Of a DNA stretch of 64,000 nt, positions 1 through 8,710 are shown piece after piece. The notes under the pieces were generated by a model, which was not told where the DNA came from, did not search any database, and saw only the letters and a program-made list of their open reading frames with translations. Position 1 is the stretch's first letter. Each line of letters opens with the position of its first letter. This stretch comes from Solimonas sp. K1W22B-7 (GTDB lineage: Bacteria; Pseudomonadota; Gammaproteobacteria; Nevskiales; Nevskiaceae): positions 3,658,001 through 3,722,000 of the forward strand of contig NZ_CP031704.1 in NCBI RefSeq assembly GCF_003428335.1. Reading direction: 5' to 3'. The translations under genes and the position numbers were made by a program.

Positions 1-261
1 GCCGTGGTGCGCCTCCTGGCCGATGAAGCCGCGGATCTGCTGGCGCAGCACCGGGTCCTGCACGCCGTCCTGCCAGGCGCGCACGGAACGGATGAAGAAG
101 CGCTCGCCCTCCGGGAAGGTGCAGGACTGTGCCGCCATGATCAGCGTCTTGACCACGTCGCCGTCGAACCACCAGGTCGGGATCGTGTCGTCGAACTGGA
201 AGTCCATGCGACGGACGATGATTTCGGCGGTCCCTTCCCTGCCCTGCTCCATCTTGCCCAT
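1..261 (-). CDS. PF10118-type predicted metal-dependent hydrolase, N-terminal part
   Basis: Only the first 87 residues are visible; the gene runs off the left edge. The fragment ends in IGQEAHHG, the first metal-ligand motif (GQExxH) of the ferritin-like, all-helical hydrolase family, which also has two complete members here (22162-23013 and 23148-24059). The ATG at 261 follows a GAGGAGAG ribosome-binding sequence. It starts 37 bp after the FAD monooxygenase stop on the same strand and is probably the last visible gene of the SDR-patatin-monooxygenase operon. The family has no firmly established substrate. Confidence 0.8.
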   Translation of the reverse strand, partial: MGKMEQGREGTAEIIVRRMDFQFDDTIPTWWFDGDVVKTLIMAAQSCTFPEGERFFIRSVRAWQDGVQDPVLRQQIRGFIGQEAHHG

Positions 262-298
262 ATGTGCTCTCCTCACCTCGCCCGATTCTGCCCCTCGC

Positions 299-1804
299 TC
301 AGGCGAAGTGATAGTCCTTGAGGGGAAAACGGCTGGCCTGGCGCAGGCCGGAGAGGGTCGAAGTGGGCCGCAACAGGGTCGCCTCGCCATGCTGATTGAA
401 ATAGTAGCTGCGCGAGCTGGCGCAGTTGCCGTTGACGAACACCGAACTCCCGACGCGCTGCTTCATGTCGGCCACGAAGGCATCGTTGGCCGATTCGGAG
501 ACCTCGAAGCTGTGCGCGCTCTTGCGCCGCAGCTCGCCGACCAGGCGGGCGATGTGCTTCATCTGGCCCTCGATGGTGGTGAAGAAGGACAGGCCGTTGT
601 AGGCGTAGGGGCTGTTGAGGCAGAACAGGTTCGGGAAGCCCGGCACCGCGACACCTTCGTAGGCCTGGAAACTCGTGCCGCGCCACCAGGCGCCCAGGTC
701 CTTGCCCTGGCGGCCGACGATTTTTATCGCCGGGAAGTTCTCTTCCCAGAGCGAGAAGCCGGTGGCCAGGATCAGGGTGTCGATCGGCCGGCGGCTGCCG
801 TCGCGGCTGACGATGGCATCCGGCTCGATGCGCTCGATGCCCTCGGTCACCAGCTCGACGTTGGCGCGGTTGAAGGTCGGGTAATAGGTGTTGGAGAAGG
901 TCGGGCGCTTGCAGCCGAAGCTGTAGTCCGGCGTCAGCTTGCGGCGCAGTTCCGGGTCCTTGATCTGGCGGGCGATGTGCGCCTTGCAGGCGCGTTCCAT
1001 CGTGCGCGTCAGCATCGGCAGCTGCTTGTTGTAGAGCACGCCGGTGACCATGATCGCCTCGAGGATGCCGGAGCTGACCAGGCGCGCCGAGCGCTGCGCC
1101 GCCGGCAGCGCGGCGAACAGGCGCCGCAGCGCCATCGGGATCGGGCCGTCGACCTTCGGCGTCACCCAGATCGCGGTGCGCTGGTAGACGTCCAGCCGCG
1201 CCAGCTGCGGCGCGATCTTCGGCAGCAGCTGCACGGCGGTGGCGCCGGTGCCGATGACGGCGGCGCGCTTGCCCTCCAGCGGGTAGTCGTGGTCCCAGGC
1301 GGCGGTGTGGATGACCTTGCCCTTGAAACTTTCGATGCCCGGGATGTCCGGCTTCTTCGGCTGCGACAAAAAGCCGGTCGCGGTCAGCAGGAAGCGCGCG
1401 GTGATCGGCTCGCCACCCTGGACGTGCACGCTCCAGAGGCGGTTGGTCTCGTCCCAGACTGCCTGCTGCACCGCGGTGTTGAAGCGCATGTGGCGGCGCA
1501 GGTCGTACTTCTCCGCGACGTGCTCGGCGTATTTCTTCAGCTCCGCTCCGCGTGCGTAGAGACGCTCCCACCAGGGGTTCGGCTCGAAGGAATAGGAGTA
1601 GGTGAAGGAGGCAATGTCCACCGCCAGGCCCGGGTAGGTGTTGACGTGCCAGGTGCCGCCGAGATCGTCGTTGCGGTCCAGCATCAGCAGCGAGTCGATG
1701 CCCAGGCGCTTGAGCTCGATCGCCGCGCCCATGCCGCCGAAACCGGTGCCGATCACGATGGCCTCGTAGTCGGGTTGCCGTTCCATCCGTTCTGCCTTGC
1801 CCAT
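299..1804 (-). CDS. FAD-dependent Baeyer-Villiger-type monooxygenase
   Basis: This 501-residue flavoprotein should use NADPH and O2 to oxygenate a carbonyl compound. The FAD Rossmann motif GTGFGG is at residues 19-24 and GGTWHVNTYPG follows near 49-59. The Baeyer-Villiger fingerprint FxGxxxHxxxW is present as FKGKVIHTAAW at 160-170. A second nucleotide-binding motif, GTGATA, is at about 185-190. Length fits the family (about 480-550). It is third in an operon with an SDR and a patatin-like esterase, 24 bp after the latter, so a ketone-to-ester-to-acid/alcohol sequence is plausible. Substrate specificity cannot be read from the sequence. Confidence 0.88.
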   Translation of the reverse strand: MGKAERMERQPDYEAIVIGTGFGGMGAAIELKRLGIDSLLMLDRNDDLGGTWHVNTYPGLAVDIASFTYSYSFEPNPWWERLYARGAELKKYAEHVAEKYDLRRHMRFNTAVQQAVWDETNRLWSVHVQGGEPITARFLLTATGFLSQPKKPDIPGIESFKGKVIHTAAWDHDYPLEGKRAAVIGTGATAVQLLPKIAPQLARLDVYQRTAIWVTPKVDGPIPMALRRLFAALPAAQRSARLVSSGILEAIMVTGVLYNKQLPMLTRTMERACKAHIARQIKDPELRRKLTPDYSFGCKRPTFSNTYYPTFNRANVELVTEGIERIEPDAIVSRDGSRRPIDTLILATGFSLWEENFPAIKIVGRQGKDLGAWWRGTSFQAYEGVAVPGFPNLFCLNSPYAYNGLSFFTTIEGQMKHIARLVGELRRKSAHSFEVSESANDAFVADMKQRVGSSVFVNGNCASSRSYYFNQHGEATLLRPTSTLSGLRQASRFPLKDYHFA

Positions 1805-1828
1805 GTCTGTCTTTCCTGTGAAGAGGGT

Positions 1829-2770
1829 TTACTGCAGCGCCGCACGCAGGGCGCGCTCGCTGCTGCGCTGCGCCACGTCGAAGACATGACGGCGGCGGCG
1901 GTGATCCATCATGTTGTAGCCAATTGCAGCCAGATCCTCGGGGCCCGGCTCGAGCCGGATCGTGCGGATGCCGGCCGCTTCCAGCTGCGCCAGTTCGCGG
2001 TCGAGGATCGAGGTCATGTGCCGGCGCACGCGGCGTTCCACTTTCGCCAGTGGCGAGAGTGGCCGGTCCGGCTCGCTGGACGCCATCGGCGCCAGTACCA
2101 GCGCCTCGGTCACGCCGCTGCCCAGCAGCAGGTCGGCCGAGGTCGGCGAGGCGATGCCGCCGTCGAGATAGCGGCGGCCCTGCCATTCCACCGGCGGGCA
2201 CCAGCCGGGCACGCCGTAGGAAGCGCAGACCGCGAGGTCCAGCGGGATCTCGGGCGCGTCCTCGCGGCCGAAGGCGACACGCTCGCCGCTGTCGACGTCC
2301 ACGCCGACGATCCAGGTGTTTTCGTGCGGCGCCCACTGTCCCTGCGGCACCACGCTGCCGATCAGCCGGCGGAACGGCGCCATGTCCGCGCTGCCGCGCG
2401 GCAGCAGGCCGGTGGCGGCGGTGAACGCAGAGATACGGCGCTGCAGGCCCAGGCGTGCCAGCGGCAGGCCGGGCCATTGCGCCGCCGGCAGCGGCGGCAG
2501 CACGCCGCCGGTATCACGGTCATGGTTCCAGACGCAGTCCGGCGCCTCGCCGCGCTGGCTGGCGACCATGCGCTCCACCGGGACGCCGGCACCCAGCAGC
2601 GCCGACAGCACGGCACCGCTGGAAGTACCGATCAGGATCTCCGCCTCGCGCGGGTCCCAGTCCAGCTCGCGCTGCAGCGTCGCCAGCGTGGCGATGCTCC
2701 AGGCACCGCCAAGCACGCCGCCGCAGCCGATCACCAGGGCGCGGCGCGGCCTGTCCTTCTTCCGGCTCAT
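1829..2770 (-). CDS. patatin-like phospholipase/esterase
   Basis: This 313-residue protein has the patatin catalytic dyad. The glycine-rich oxyanion motif GCGGVLGGAW is at about residues 15-24, the nucleophile elbow GTSSG has its Ser at about 50, and the DGG motif has its Asp at about 203. The chosen ATG at 2770 overlaps the SDR stop as ATGA, indicating translational coupling; the frame is open further upstream only as an antisense-type extension into the SDR. No signal peptide is visible, so it probably acts in the cytoplasm on a lipid or ester. In the mycobacterial mymA operon the equivalent position is held by an alpha/beta hydrolase (LipR). Confidence 0.87.
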   Translation of the reverse strand: MSRKKDRPRRALVIGCGGVLGGAWSIATLATLQRELDWDPREAEILIGTSSGAVLSALLGAGVPVERMVASQRGEAPDCVWNHDRDTGGVLPPLPAAQWPGLPLARLGLQRRISAFTAATGLLPRGSADMAPFRRLIGSVVPQGQWAPHENTWIVGVDVDSGERVAFGREDAPEIPLDLAVCASYGVPGWCPPVEWQGRRYLDGGIASPTSADLLLGSGVTEALVLAPMASSEPDRPLSPLAKVERRVRRHMTSILDRELAQLEAAGIRTIRLEPGPEDLAAIGYNMMDHRRRRHVFDVAQRSSERALRAALQ

Positions 2771-3636
2771 GCCCGTACCTTCTTGCGCACGGCCTTGGCG
2801 GCGGGCTGCGCCAGTGCGTCGAGGCGGCGCTCGTAGTCGCGGCGCTCGCCGCGGTCCAGCTTCGACAGGATGCGGTTGTCGCCGATCGCGCGGCGCCCCA
2901 GGCGGATGAGCCATTCGGGTGCGAGCTGCATGACCGCGGCGGCCGGCTTGAGGAAGGCCGGCACGGCCACGAACAGCTGCGGCCGGCGCAGCGCCTGCAC
3001 CACCGCCGCGGCCACGTCCTCCGGCCCCACCGCAGGAATGCCCTTGCCCGCGGCCTCCGTGCCCGCGGCCAGCTCGGTGCGCACCTTGGAAGGCATCACC
3101 GCGGTGAAATGCACGCCGCGCCCGCGGTACTCCGCGTCGGCCGCCTCGGTCAGGCCCACCACCGCGAACTTGGTGCCGGTATAGACCACCGCGCCGGGAA
3201 TGCCGAAGCGCCCGGCCAGCGAGGCGATGTTGACGATGTGGCCGCTGCCGCGCGCCAGCATCTCCGGCAGCGCCAGCTGCATGCCGTGGATCACGCCGCG
3301 GAAGTTGATGTCGATCTGCGCCGTGGACAACTCGGCCGGCTCGTCGAGGAAGGCGCCCATCGGCATGATGCCGGCGTTGTTGACCAGCACGTCGATGGGG
3401 CCGAGTTCCTGGCGGGCCGAATCGAGGAAGGCGGCGAAGGACTCGCGGTCGCGCACGTCGAGCTTCGCGGCATGCGCCCCCAGTGGCCTTGCAGCCGCCT
3501 GGGCCAGCTTTTCGTCGATGTCGCCGATGGCGACCTGGGCGCCCTGTTCCACCAGGGCCTTGGCGATCTGCAGGCCGATGCCCCGCGCCCCGCCGGTCAC
3601 CGCCACCACCTTGCCGCGCAAATCCTGCTTCGCCAT
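2767..3636 (-). CDS. short-chain dehydrogenase/reductase (SDR)
   Basis: This 289-residue classical SDR has the cofactor motif TGGARGIG near residues 15-22, NNAG at about 90, and a complete catalytic set (Ser in NIAS, then YTGTK). The C-terminal extension beyond 250 residues is basic and is common in SadH-like SDRs. It is first in the leftward operon with the patatin and the monooxygenase, and is read divergently from the AraC-type regulator. The probable reaction is oxidation of a secondary alcohol to the ketone used by the monooxygenase; this is inferred from context. Confidence 0.88.
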   Translation of the reverse strand: MAKQDLRGKVVAVTGGARGIGLQIAKALVEQGAQVAIGDIDEKLAQAAARPLGAHAAKLDVRDRESFAAFLDSARQELGPIDVLVNNAGIMPMGAFLDEPAELSTAQIDINFRGVIHGMQLALPEMLARGSGHIVNIASLAGRFGIPGAVVYTGTKFAVVGLTEAADAEYRGRGVHFTAVMPSKVRTELAAGTEAAGKGIPAVGPEDVAAAVVQALRRPQLFVAVPAFLKPAAAVMQLAPEWLIRLGRRAIGDNRILSKLDRGERRDYERRLDALAQPAAKAVRKKVRA

Positions 3637-3683
3637 TGCCAGCCATCCTCCGGGCCATGGGCCGCCACATCGGCGACCTCGTC

Positions 3684-3699
3684 ATTGATCGATGTCAAT
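3684..3699. promoter_or_regulatory. palindrome in the SDR/araC-type divergent promoter region
   Basis: The sequence ATTGATCGATGTCAAT has inverted arms ATTGA/TCAAT around six bases. It lies in the 140-bp gap between the SDR start (3636) and the AraC-type regulator start (3777), where a regulator of both genes would bind. AraC proteins usually bind direct repeats, so this assignment is tentative. Confidence 0.35.
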
Positions 3700-3776
3700 A
3701 TTGGCACTCCCGCCCCTGCTGCGTGAGACGGCGCTGCGCCAATCCGCTTATCATTTCGCGCCAGCTCTCACCCCGC

Positions 3777-4826
3777 ATGAAACTCCCGCCCGACATCAAC
3801 CAGCCTTCGATCCCGGTCTCCTACCTGCAGCTGATGGTGGAGATCATGGCCGAGCGCGGCATCGGCGAAGAGCGGCTGCTGGCCGGGGTGCCGATCGACC
3901 CGGCGACGCTGTCGCAGCCCGAGGCGCGCATGTCGGCCTACCAGTGGACGCTGCTGGCGATGAACGGCATCCGCCTGTCCGGCGATCCCGGCCTGGGCTA
4001 CGAGTACGGCCTGCGCATGCGCCCGACCTCGCATGGCTTCCTGGGCTACGCCACGATGAGCTGCCGCTCCATGCAGGAGGCCATGGAGATCACGATCCGT
4101 TACGTGCAGGCACGGCAGCGCAACTTCACCATGAGCCTGCGCGAAGACGCCGGCTACGGCGCCATCGAGCTGCGCGAGAAGCATCCGATCCCGGTGCTGC
4201 GCGCCTTCTTCATCGAGAACATCCTGATCGGCCTGGCCCGCGGCGGCTCGGCGATCCTGGGCATGGAGCTGCGCGACTTCGAGGGCGCCGAGATTTCCTT
4301 CGACTGGCCCGAGCCGCCCTACCACGCCGCCTACCGCGACCGCCTGCCCGCGATCCGCTTCAACCAGCCCGCCAACCTGTTGCGCTTTCCGCTGCGCTAC
4401 CTGCAGCTGCGCCCGGTGCTGGCCGACCCGCATGCCTCGCAGCAGGCGATCGCACTCTGCGAGCGCGAGCTGGCCCAGGCCGGCGGCCTGCAGGACGGCG
4501 TGGGCCTGCGCGTCTGCGGCGAACTGACGCTGGCGCCGGAGGGCGGCTATCCCAACGTAGACACCGTGGCCGCGCGCCTGCACATGTCTGGCCGCAGCCT
4601 GAAGCGCAAGCTGCAGTCCGAAGGCACCAGCTACCTCGCGCTGCTGGAGGACGTGCGCCAGCGCGACGCCTTCCAGCTGCTGCGCCACAGCACCCTGGAG
4701 CTGCAGCAGATCGCCGCGCGCCTGGGCTATACCAATCCGGCCAATTTCACCCGTGCTTTCCGCAAATGGACCGGCGATGCGCCCAGCGTGTATCGCCGCC
4801 GTCTGCTGGAAGAAAACTCAGGCTAG
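3777..4826 (+). CDS. AraC family transcriptional regulator, Arabinose_bd N-terminus (VirS/OruR-like)
   Basis: This 349-residue regulator has an N-terminal ligand-sensing domain of about 200 residues (PF12625 type: SYLQLMVEIMAERGI, then RLSGDPGLGYEYGLRM). The C-terminal double helix-turn-helix spans about residues 255-345, with VAARLHMSGRSLKRKL and IAARLGYTNPANFTRAFRKW. The ATG at 3777 gives the normal family length; an open upstream extension covers the promoter. It is divergent from the SDR-patatin-monooxygenase operon. Mycobacterial VirS has the same architecture and sits divergent to a monooxygenase/hydrolase/SDR operon, so control of the leftward operon is likely. Confidence 0.9.
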   Translation: MKLPPDINQPSIPVSYLQLMVEIMAERGIGEERLLAGVPIDPATLSQPEARMSAYQWTLLAMNGIRLSGDPGLGYEYGLRMRPTSHGFLGYATMSCRSMQEAMEITIRYVQARQRNFTMSLREDAGYGAIELREKHPIPVLRAFFIENILIGLARGGSAILGMELRDFEGAEISFDWPEPPYHAAYRDRLPAIRFNQPANLLRFPLRYLQLRPVLADPHASQQAIALCERELAQAGGLQDGVGLRVCGELTLAPEGGYPNVDTVAARLHMSGRSLKRKLQSEGTSYLALLEDVRQRDAFQLLRHSTLELQQIAARLGYTNPANFTRAFRKWTGDAPSVYRRRLLEENSG

Positions 4827-4853
4827 ACTTGGCGCAAACGAGGAGACGAGACG

Positions 4854-5075
4854 ATGGCCGATCCCAACGACAAGCTGGCGCGCCTGCTGCGCACGCAGCC
4901 GGCGAAACTGGACTTCCTGTCCGCACTGTCCGATGCCGACCGCCAGAAGCTGGCCGGCGACATCGACCAGGCGCGGCAGGCCCATTCCAAGCACATCCGC
5001 GGCAGCATGGAAGAGGCGCTGAACCAGCTGCCCTGGCTGCTGCGCGCCCCCATCAAGAAGCTCTTCGGCGTATGA
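4854..5075 (+). CDS. small conserved-looking hypothetical protein
   Basis: This 73-residue soluble protein is charged and helical, with no signal peptide or membrane segment, and begins 27 bp after the AraC-type gene. Its stop overlaps the start of the next gene as ATGA, so the two are probably co-translated. A GAGGAGACGAGACG ribosome-binding region precedes the ATG. The family is not recognised. Confidence 0.7.
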   Translation: MADPNDKLARLLRTQPAKLDFLSALSDADRQKLAGDIDQARQAHSKHIRGSMEEALNQLPWLLRAPIKKLFGV

Positions 5076-5857
5076 GCATCGACCGCGACACCGAACTGCG
5101 CCGCCTGGCCCGCGTGCTGCACCGCGAACCCGCCCAGCTGGGCCATCTCGCCGCGCTCGACGGCGCCGGCCTGATGAAGCTGCGCACGCTGATCCAGAAC
5201 AGCCTGCTGGAGGAATTCGCCAGCCTGTTCGAGAAGATCGCCGCCAGCGGCAAGCTCGCGCCCGACGCGCTCAGCGCGCTGCTGTGCCGCAAGGTCTTCG
5301 GCGCCAGCATCACCGCCAACATGTCCTACTACGTGCCGCCCGATCGTGCCGCGCGCATGTGCAAGCATTTCGACGACGAGTTCATGGCCGAGATCGCGCG
5401 CGAGCAGATCCCGGAGCGCGCCAAGGAGCAGCTGGAGAAGCTGCCGGTGGACCTGATGCGCGGCGTCACGCGCCAGATGCTGGCCAGCCGCGACTACCAC
5501 ATCATGGGCGGCTTCACCGACTACCTGCCGGAAGACAAGGCGATGGTGCTGATGGAGGAGATCGCCGATCCCGCCGACTCCCTGCGCATCTCCAGCTTCG
5601 CCCAGCGCAAGGACCGCATCGCGCGCCTCACCGCGAAGATGGACGACGGCCAGATCCGCAGCCTGATCGCCGCCGCCTTCGAGCGCCCGGAGTTCATTCA
5701 CGAGGTGGGGCTGGTGACTTCGGAGATGGGCGAGAAGGATCAGCAGCGGATGGCGCGGCTCACCGATGAGGTGAGCAAGAAGCATCGGGCTACGGCGAAG
5801 GCGGTGGCGGAGAAGAGTGGGACGGTGGAGAAGTTGCGGGCGTTTTTTGCGGCTTGA
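5072..5857 (+). CDS. hypothetical helical protein
   Basis: This 261-residue protein is predicted to be soluble and almost entirely alpha-helical, rich in Leu, Ala, Arg, Glu and Lys. No catalytic motif was recognised; the central region contains YYVPPDRAARM and DYHIMGGFTDYLPEDK. The start at 5072 overlaps the previous stop (ATGA). With the small upstream protein it forms a two-gene unit behind the AraC-type regulator, perhaps read through from it. Codon bias weakens over the last ~40 codons. Function unknown. Confidence 0.75.
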   Translation: MSIDRDTELRRLARVLHREPAQLGHLAALDGAGLMKLRTLIQNSLLEEFASLFEKIAASGKLAPDALSALLCRKVFGASITANMSYYVPPDRAARMCKHFDDEFMAEIAREQIPERAKEQLEKLPVDLMRGVTRQMLASRDYHIMGGFTDYLPEDKAMVLMEEIADPADSLRISSFAQRKDRIARLTAKMDDGQIRSLIAAAFERPEFIHEVGLVTSEMGEKDQQRMARLTDEVSKKHRATAKAVAEKSGTVEKLRAFFAA

Positions 5858-5893
5858 GAGCTCTGGTTTCTCACGGATAGCGATGCTTGTTGT

Positions 5894-6290
5894 CTCCCTC
5901 TCCCGCTGGCGGGAGAGGGTTGGGGTGAGGGTGGTGCTCCATGAAACCCTTTGAGGTTTGCTGGTGGTGCCGGTCCTAGACCGGTCAGGAGCCGCGGACC
6001 TCTGATGGGTTATTTCGCCTAAGGGCGAGTCACTTTCTTTGCTTGTGCAAAGAAAGTAACCAAAGAAAGCACACCCCGGGTGGGGGTTGCCCCGCTTTGG
6101 CGGGGCAACCTGCGAAGCGGTCGTGCTCGGGGTCGGACACACAGGCCATCCATGGCCTGCGTGTCCTCGGCCGGACGTCCTGTCCGGCTCGACCCACTTG
6201 CGCTCGACCACTTCGCAGGAACCCTCACAACGGGGGCCCAACGTCAACAGCATTCGCTCACGCTCACCATGACTTCGGAAGAGTGAGGAT
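5894..6290 (+). repeat. composite dispersed repeat, copy 1 (REP plus structured ~350-bp body)
   Basis: The gap from 5858 to 6416 (559 bp) has no convincing gene and is filled by this element. It starts with a REP palindrome (CCCTCTCCCGC/GCGGGAGAGGG, 5896-5920), then TGGTGCTCCATGAAACCCTT, TTATTTCGCC, a CTTTCTTTGC/GCAAAGAAAG hairpin (about 6034-6055), a GCCCCGC/GCGGGGC stem, ACACAGGCCATCCATGGCCT and CCGGACGTCCTGTCCGG. The same blocks in the same order occur in reverse orientation at 16075-16497. Its short open frames are not supported as genes. Confidence 0.8.
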
Positions 6291-6339
6291 GAATGTAGTT
6301 TGGCTTTTTCTTCTCGATTTACAGAAACCCTCTCCTCCA

Positions 6340-6365
6340 CCCCTCTCCCGCAAGCGGGAGAGGGG
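6340..6365. repeat. REP-type palindrome
   Basis: CCCCTCTCCCGC and GCGGGAGAGGGG are perfect inverted arms around a two-base centre. It lies just beyond the right end of the composite repeat and 52 bp downstream of the stop of the leftward lipoprotein gene, where it could also act as a transcription terminator or mRNA 3' stabiliser. Confidence 0.75.
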
Positions 6366-6416
6366 ACAAAAAAAGGGCCGACGAGAGTCGGCCCTTCGTA
6401 TTTTCCGCAAGAAATC

Positions 6417-8597
6417 TCAGCGATTGACCGTCCGCTCCCAGGTCTGCAGGTAAGCCTCGGCCGAGTTGTACAGGTCCGTCACCGCCTGCTGCCCACCCTC
6501 CAGCCTGACCTCCTCCACCCAGTCCGCGATCATGCCGTACTGCGCCAGCCCCTCGGCGTTGATGTCGAAGTTGCGGTTGCCTTCCGGCACCTTGGACTGA
6601 TCGAACACGATCGGCTGCACGCGCGAGAACTGCGGGCCCCAGCCCGGGCCGCGGAACAGCGTGAAGGGATAGCGCACCGGCTCGGCGTCCGCTCCGCGCG
6701 GGCCCGACTGCGCGGCCAGGCCGTTGGTGTCGGCGCCGTAGCCCATCGCGAACAGGTAGCGGTTGTCCTTCAGCGGGCGCAGCTTGGTCAGTTGCTCCGC
6801 GTACTGCTTGCCATTGCCCTTGGAGGGATACAGCAGGCCGCCGCCCTGCAGCAGGCGGTGTGCCTGCGTCATGCTGATGCCGCCGTGGCCGCCGTGGGTC
6901 GAGACCAGCGGGTAGACCGGCGCGCGCTCGTCGGCCATGTCCAGCAGCTGCGTCTTCATCTTCAGCTCGAGATGATCCACCTCGATGATCATCTTCTTGT
7001 CCATCATGCGCTCCAGCGCATAGTGGCCCAGGTCGGTCATCGCGCGGGCGTTGCACTGCGCCTTGGACGGATACAGCGGCAGCAGGCCCTGCGTCAGGCT
7101 GTGCAGCAGGTTGGTCAGCGGGTCCGCCGGCGCCGGCAGCGAGGTGGTCATGTGCGCGCCGGCGCCGTAGAAGTACTCGTCCTCCGGGCAGTCGTAGGTG
7201 GCCCAGAAGCTGCCGGTGTCGAGAAAGTTGCCGAAGTTCAGGATCAGGCCGTCGAAGATGCCGTTGCCGCCCAGGCCGTTGTCGAACTCGTGGATCGGGA
7301 ACATCTGGCGCACGCCGATCTCGGCAAGACGGTCGAGCTGCGAGTCGATCTCTTCCTTGTCGCAGCTGGCGGCTTCCACCAGGCCGCCCGGCTGCGACAC
7401 CTTGCAGTTGAACAGGTGCGAGATTTCGATGCCGAGCACCACCGCCAGCTTGCCCTGGTTGATCACCTCGCGCGCCTGCTGCGGCGTGGTGACGATGCGG
7501 AACCAGCCCTTGCCGGGCCCGCCTTCCTGGGCGTCGATGTAGCCTTCCATGTCGCGCAGGTACTGCACCTGCGAGATCGCGCTCTCCATTTCGTTGCAGT
7601 ACTGCGGCGTCGGGATTTCGCTGACGGTCTGCACCAGGCTGCCGAGATCGAGGTTGGAAAGCTTGGCGGTGTTGACCAGAGACTGCAGGCGGCACAGCAC
7701 CTCGTTCTCGACCACGTTGTTGACCATGATGCGCATGCCGGCCAGCCAGGCACGCTCGATCCATTTGTAGTACATGGCCTCGTGCATCAGCGAATCGCGC
7801 GCCGGCCAGTCGACGAAGGTCGGCCAGCCCTGGGTCTCGTGCGTCGCCAGCGGACTGCCGGCGCCGCCCATCAGGTTGCCGACCAGGTCCAGTGCGCCGC
7901 CGGGGCCGTGCTGCACGGCGCAGTTGCCCAGGGCCTGCGTCACGCCGAAGCGGTGGAACGGACGGCCGTAGTGACCGCCGCCGAGGAAGCTGGTGGCGCT
8001 GACGTGCGAGTGCACCTCGGCGAAGCCCAGCACCGGCTTGTCGACACCCTGGCCCTTGAAGCTGGCGCCGGCGGCGTCGGTCTGGATTTCCGGGAAGGGC
8101 TTGCAACCCCGCGCCGGGACGAAATCGAACTTGGCCGGAGCGGAAGCCAGCGTCAGTGCGCCGCTGGCGGCATCGACCGAAAGGTAGCGCGCGGCGCCGA
8201 CCGAGTAGACCGTGAAATCGCCGGCGGCGTCGGTGTCGACGGTCCAGTCCGCGGCATCGCCCGGCTGGGCGGCACTGCCGACGGTACCGCCGGTCGCGGC
8301 CATCATCGACTCGTTGTCGGAGAAGAACAGGTACTTGCCCAGGGCCGTCGGCTTCATGAAGAACGGCGTGGCATCGGACCGGTCGACGCTGGCGGCGTAG
8401 GCACCGTCGCCATCGCGCTGCGCGTAGCGCTTCGTCCCCACGGCCTCCAGGGCATAGCAGGCGTTGGCCATGTCGTAGCGCGTCACCGGCGCGCCGCGGG
8501 GAGTCTCGCTGGCACCCTCCACCGGCTTGCTCGAACCGCAGGCCGACAAACCGGCCGCGGCCAAGATCGCCAGCATTCCCAGAATCCGCTGCGACAT
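6417..8597 (-). CDS. large lipoprotein related to peptidase family M19 (membrane dipeptidase-like metallohydrolase)
   Basis: This 726-residue protein begins with a lipoprotein signal peptide (lipobox LSAC, Cys20). Residues ~40-165 resemble a separate beta-rich domain. The rest shows spaced M19-like motifs: HSH at 196-198, GIEISH at 389-394 (cf. the GxExxH region), IHEFDNGLGG at 435-444, EVDH at 539-542 and STHGGHGG at 566-573. These supply the His/Asp/Glu ligands expected for a binuclear zinc site. M19 enzymes are normally 350-450 residues, so this is a long variant. It is probably anchored in the outer membrane or periplasm. The substrate (dipeptide, lactone or other) is unknown. Confidence 0.72.
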   Translation of the reverse strand: MSQRILGMLAILAAAGLSACGSSKPVEGASETPRGAPVTRYDMANACYALEAVGTKRYAQRDGDGAYAASVDRSDATPFFMKPTALGKYLFFSDNESMMAATGGTVGSAAQPGDAADWTVDTDAAGDFTVYSVGAARYLSVDAASGALTLASAPAKFDFVPARGCKPFPEIQTDAAGASFKGQGVDKPVLGFAEVHSHVSATSFLGGGHYGRPFHRFGVTQALGNCAVQHGPGGALDLVGNLMGGAGSPLATHETQGWPTFVDWPARDSLMHEAMYYKWIERAWLAGMRIMVNNVVENEVLCRLQSLVNTAKLSNLDLGSLVQTVSEIPTPQYCNEMESAISQVQYLRDMEGYIDAQEGGPGKGWFRIVTTPQQAREVINQGKLAVVLGIEISHLFNCKVSQPGGLVEAASCDKEEIDSQLDRLAEIGVRQMFPIHEFDNGLGGNGIFDGLILNFGNFLDTGSFWATYDCPEDEYFYGAGAHMTTSLPAPADPLTNLLHSLTQGLLPLYPSKAQCNARAMTDLGHYALERMMDKKMIIEVDHLELKMKTQLLDMADERAPVYPLVSTHGGHGGISMTQAHRLLQGGGLLYPSKGNGKQYAEQLTKLRPLKDNRYLFAMGYGADTNGLAAQSGPRGADAEPVRYPFTLFRGPGWGPQFSRVQPIVFDQSKVPEGNRNFDINAEGLAQYGMIADWVEEVRLEGGQQAVTDLYNSAEAYLQTWERTVNR

Positions 8598-8710
8598 GTT
8601 CCGTTCTCCTGTTCTAATTGTTTAACGCGCGAAACTAAGCCAGGCGGGCCCGCTTGGGGGGCATGGCCGGTAGTAAAAATGGCCCGCTCCGCATGCCCCG
8701 TGGAGCGGCT

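Noticed and set aside
23-2836. A 937-codon open frame on the plus strand opposite the monooxygenase/patatin genes.
   Set aside because: It is antisense to well-supported genes and rich in Arg, Ala and His as expected for GC-rich shadow frames; no domain or ribosome-binding sequence fits.
6019-6453. Several short open frames inside the composite repeat.
   Set aside because: They overlap palindromes, differ between copies and lack start signals.
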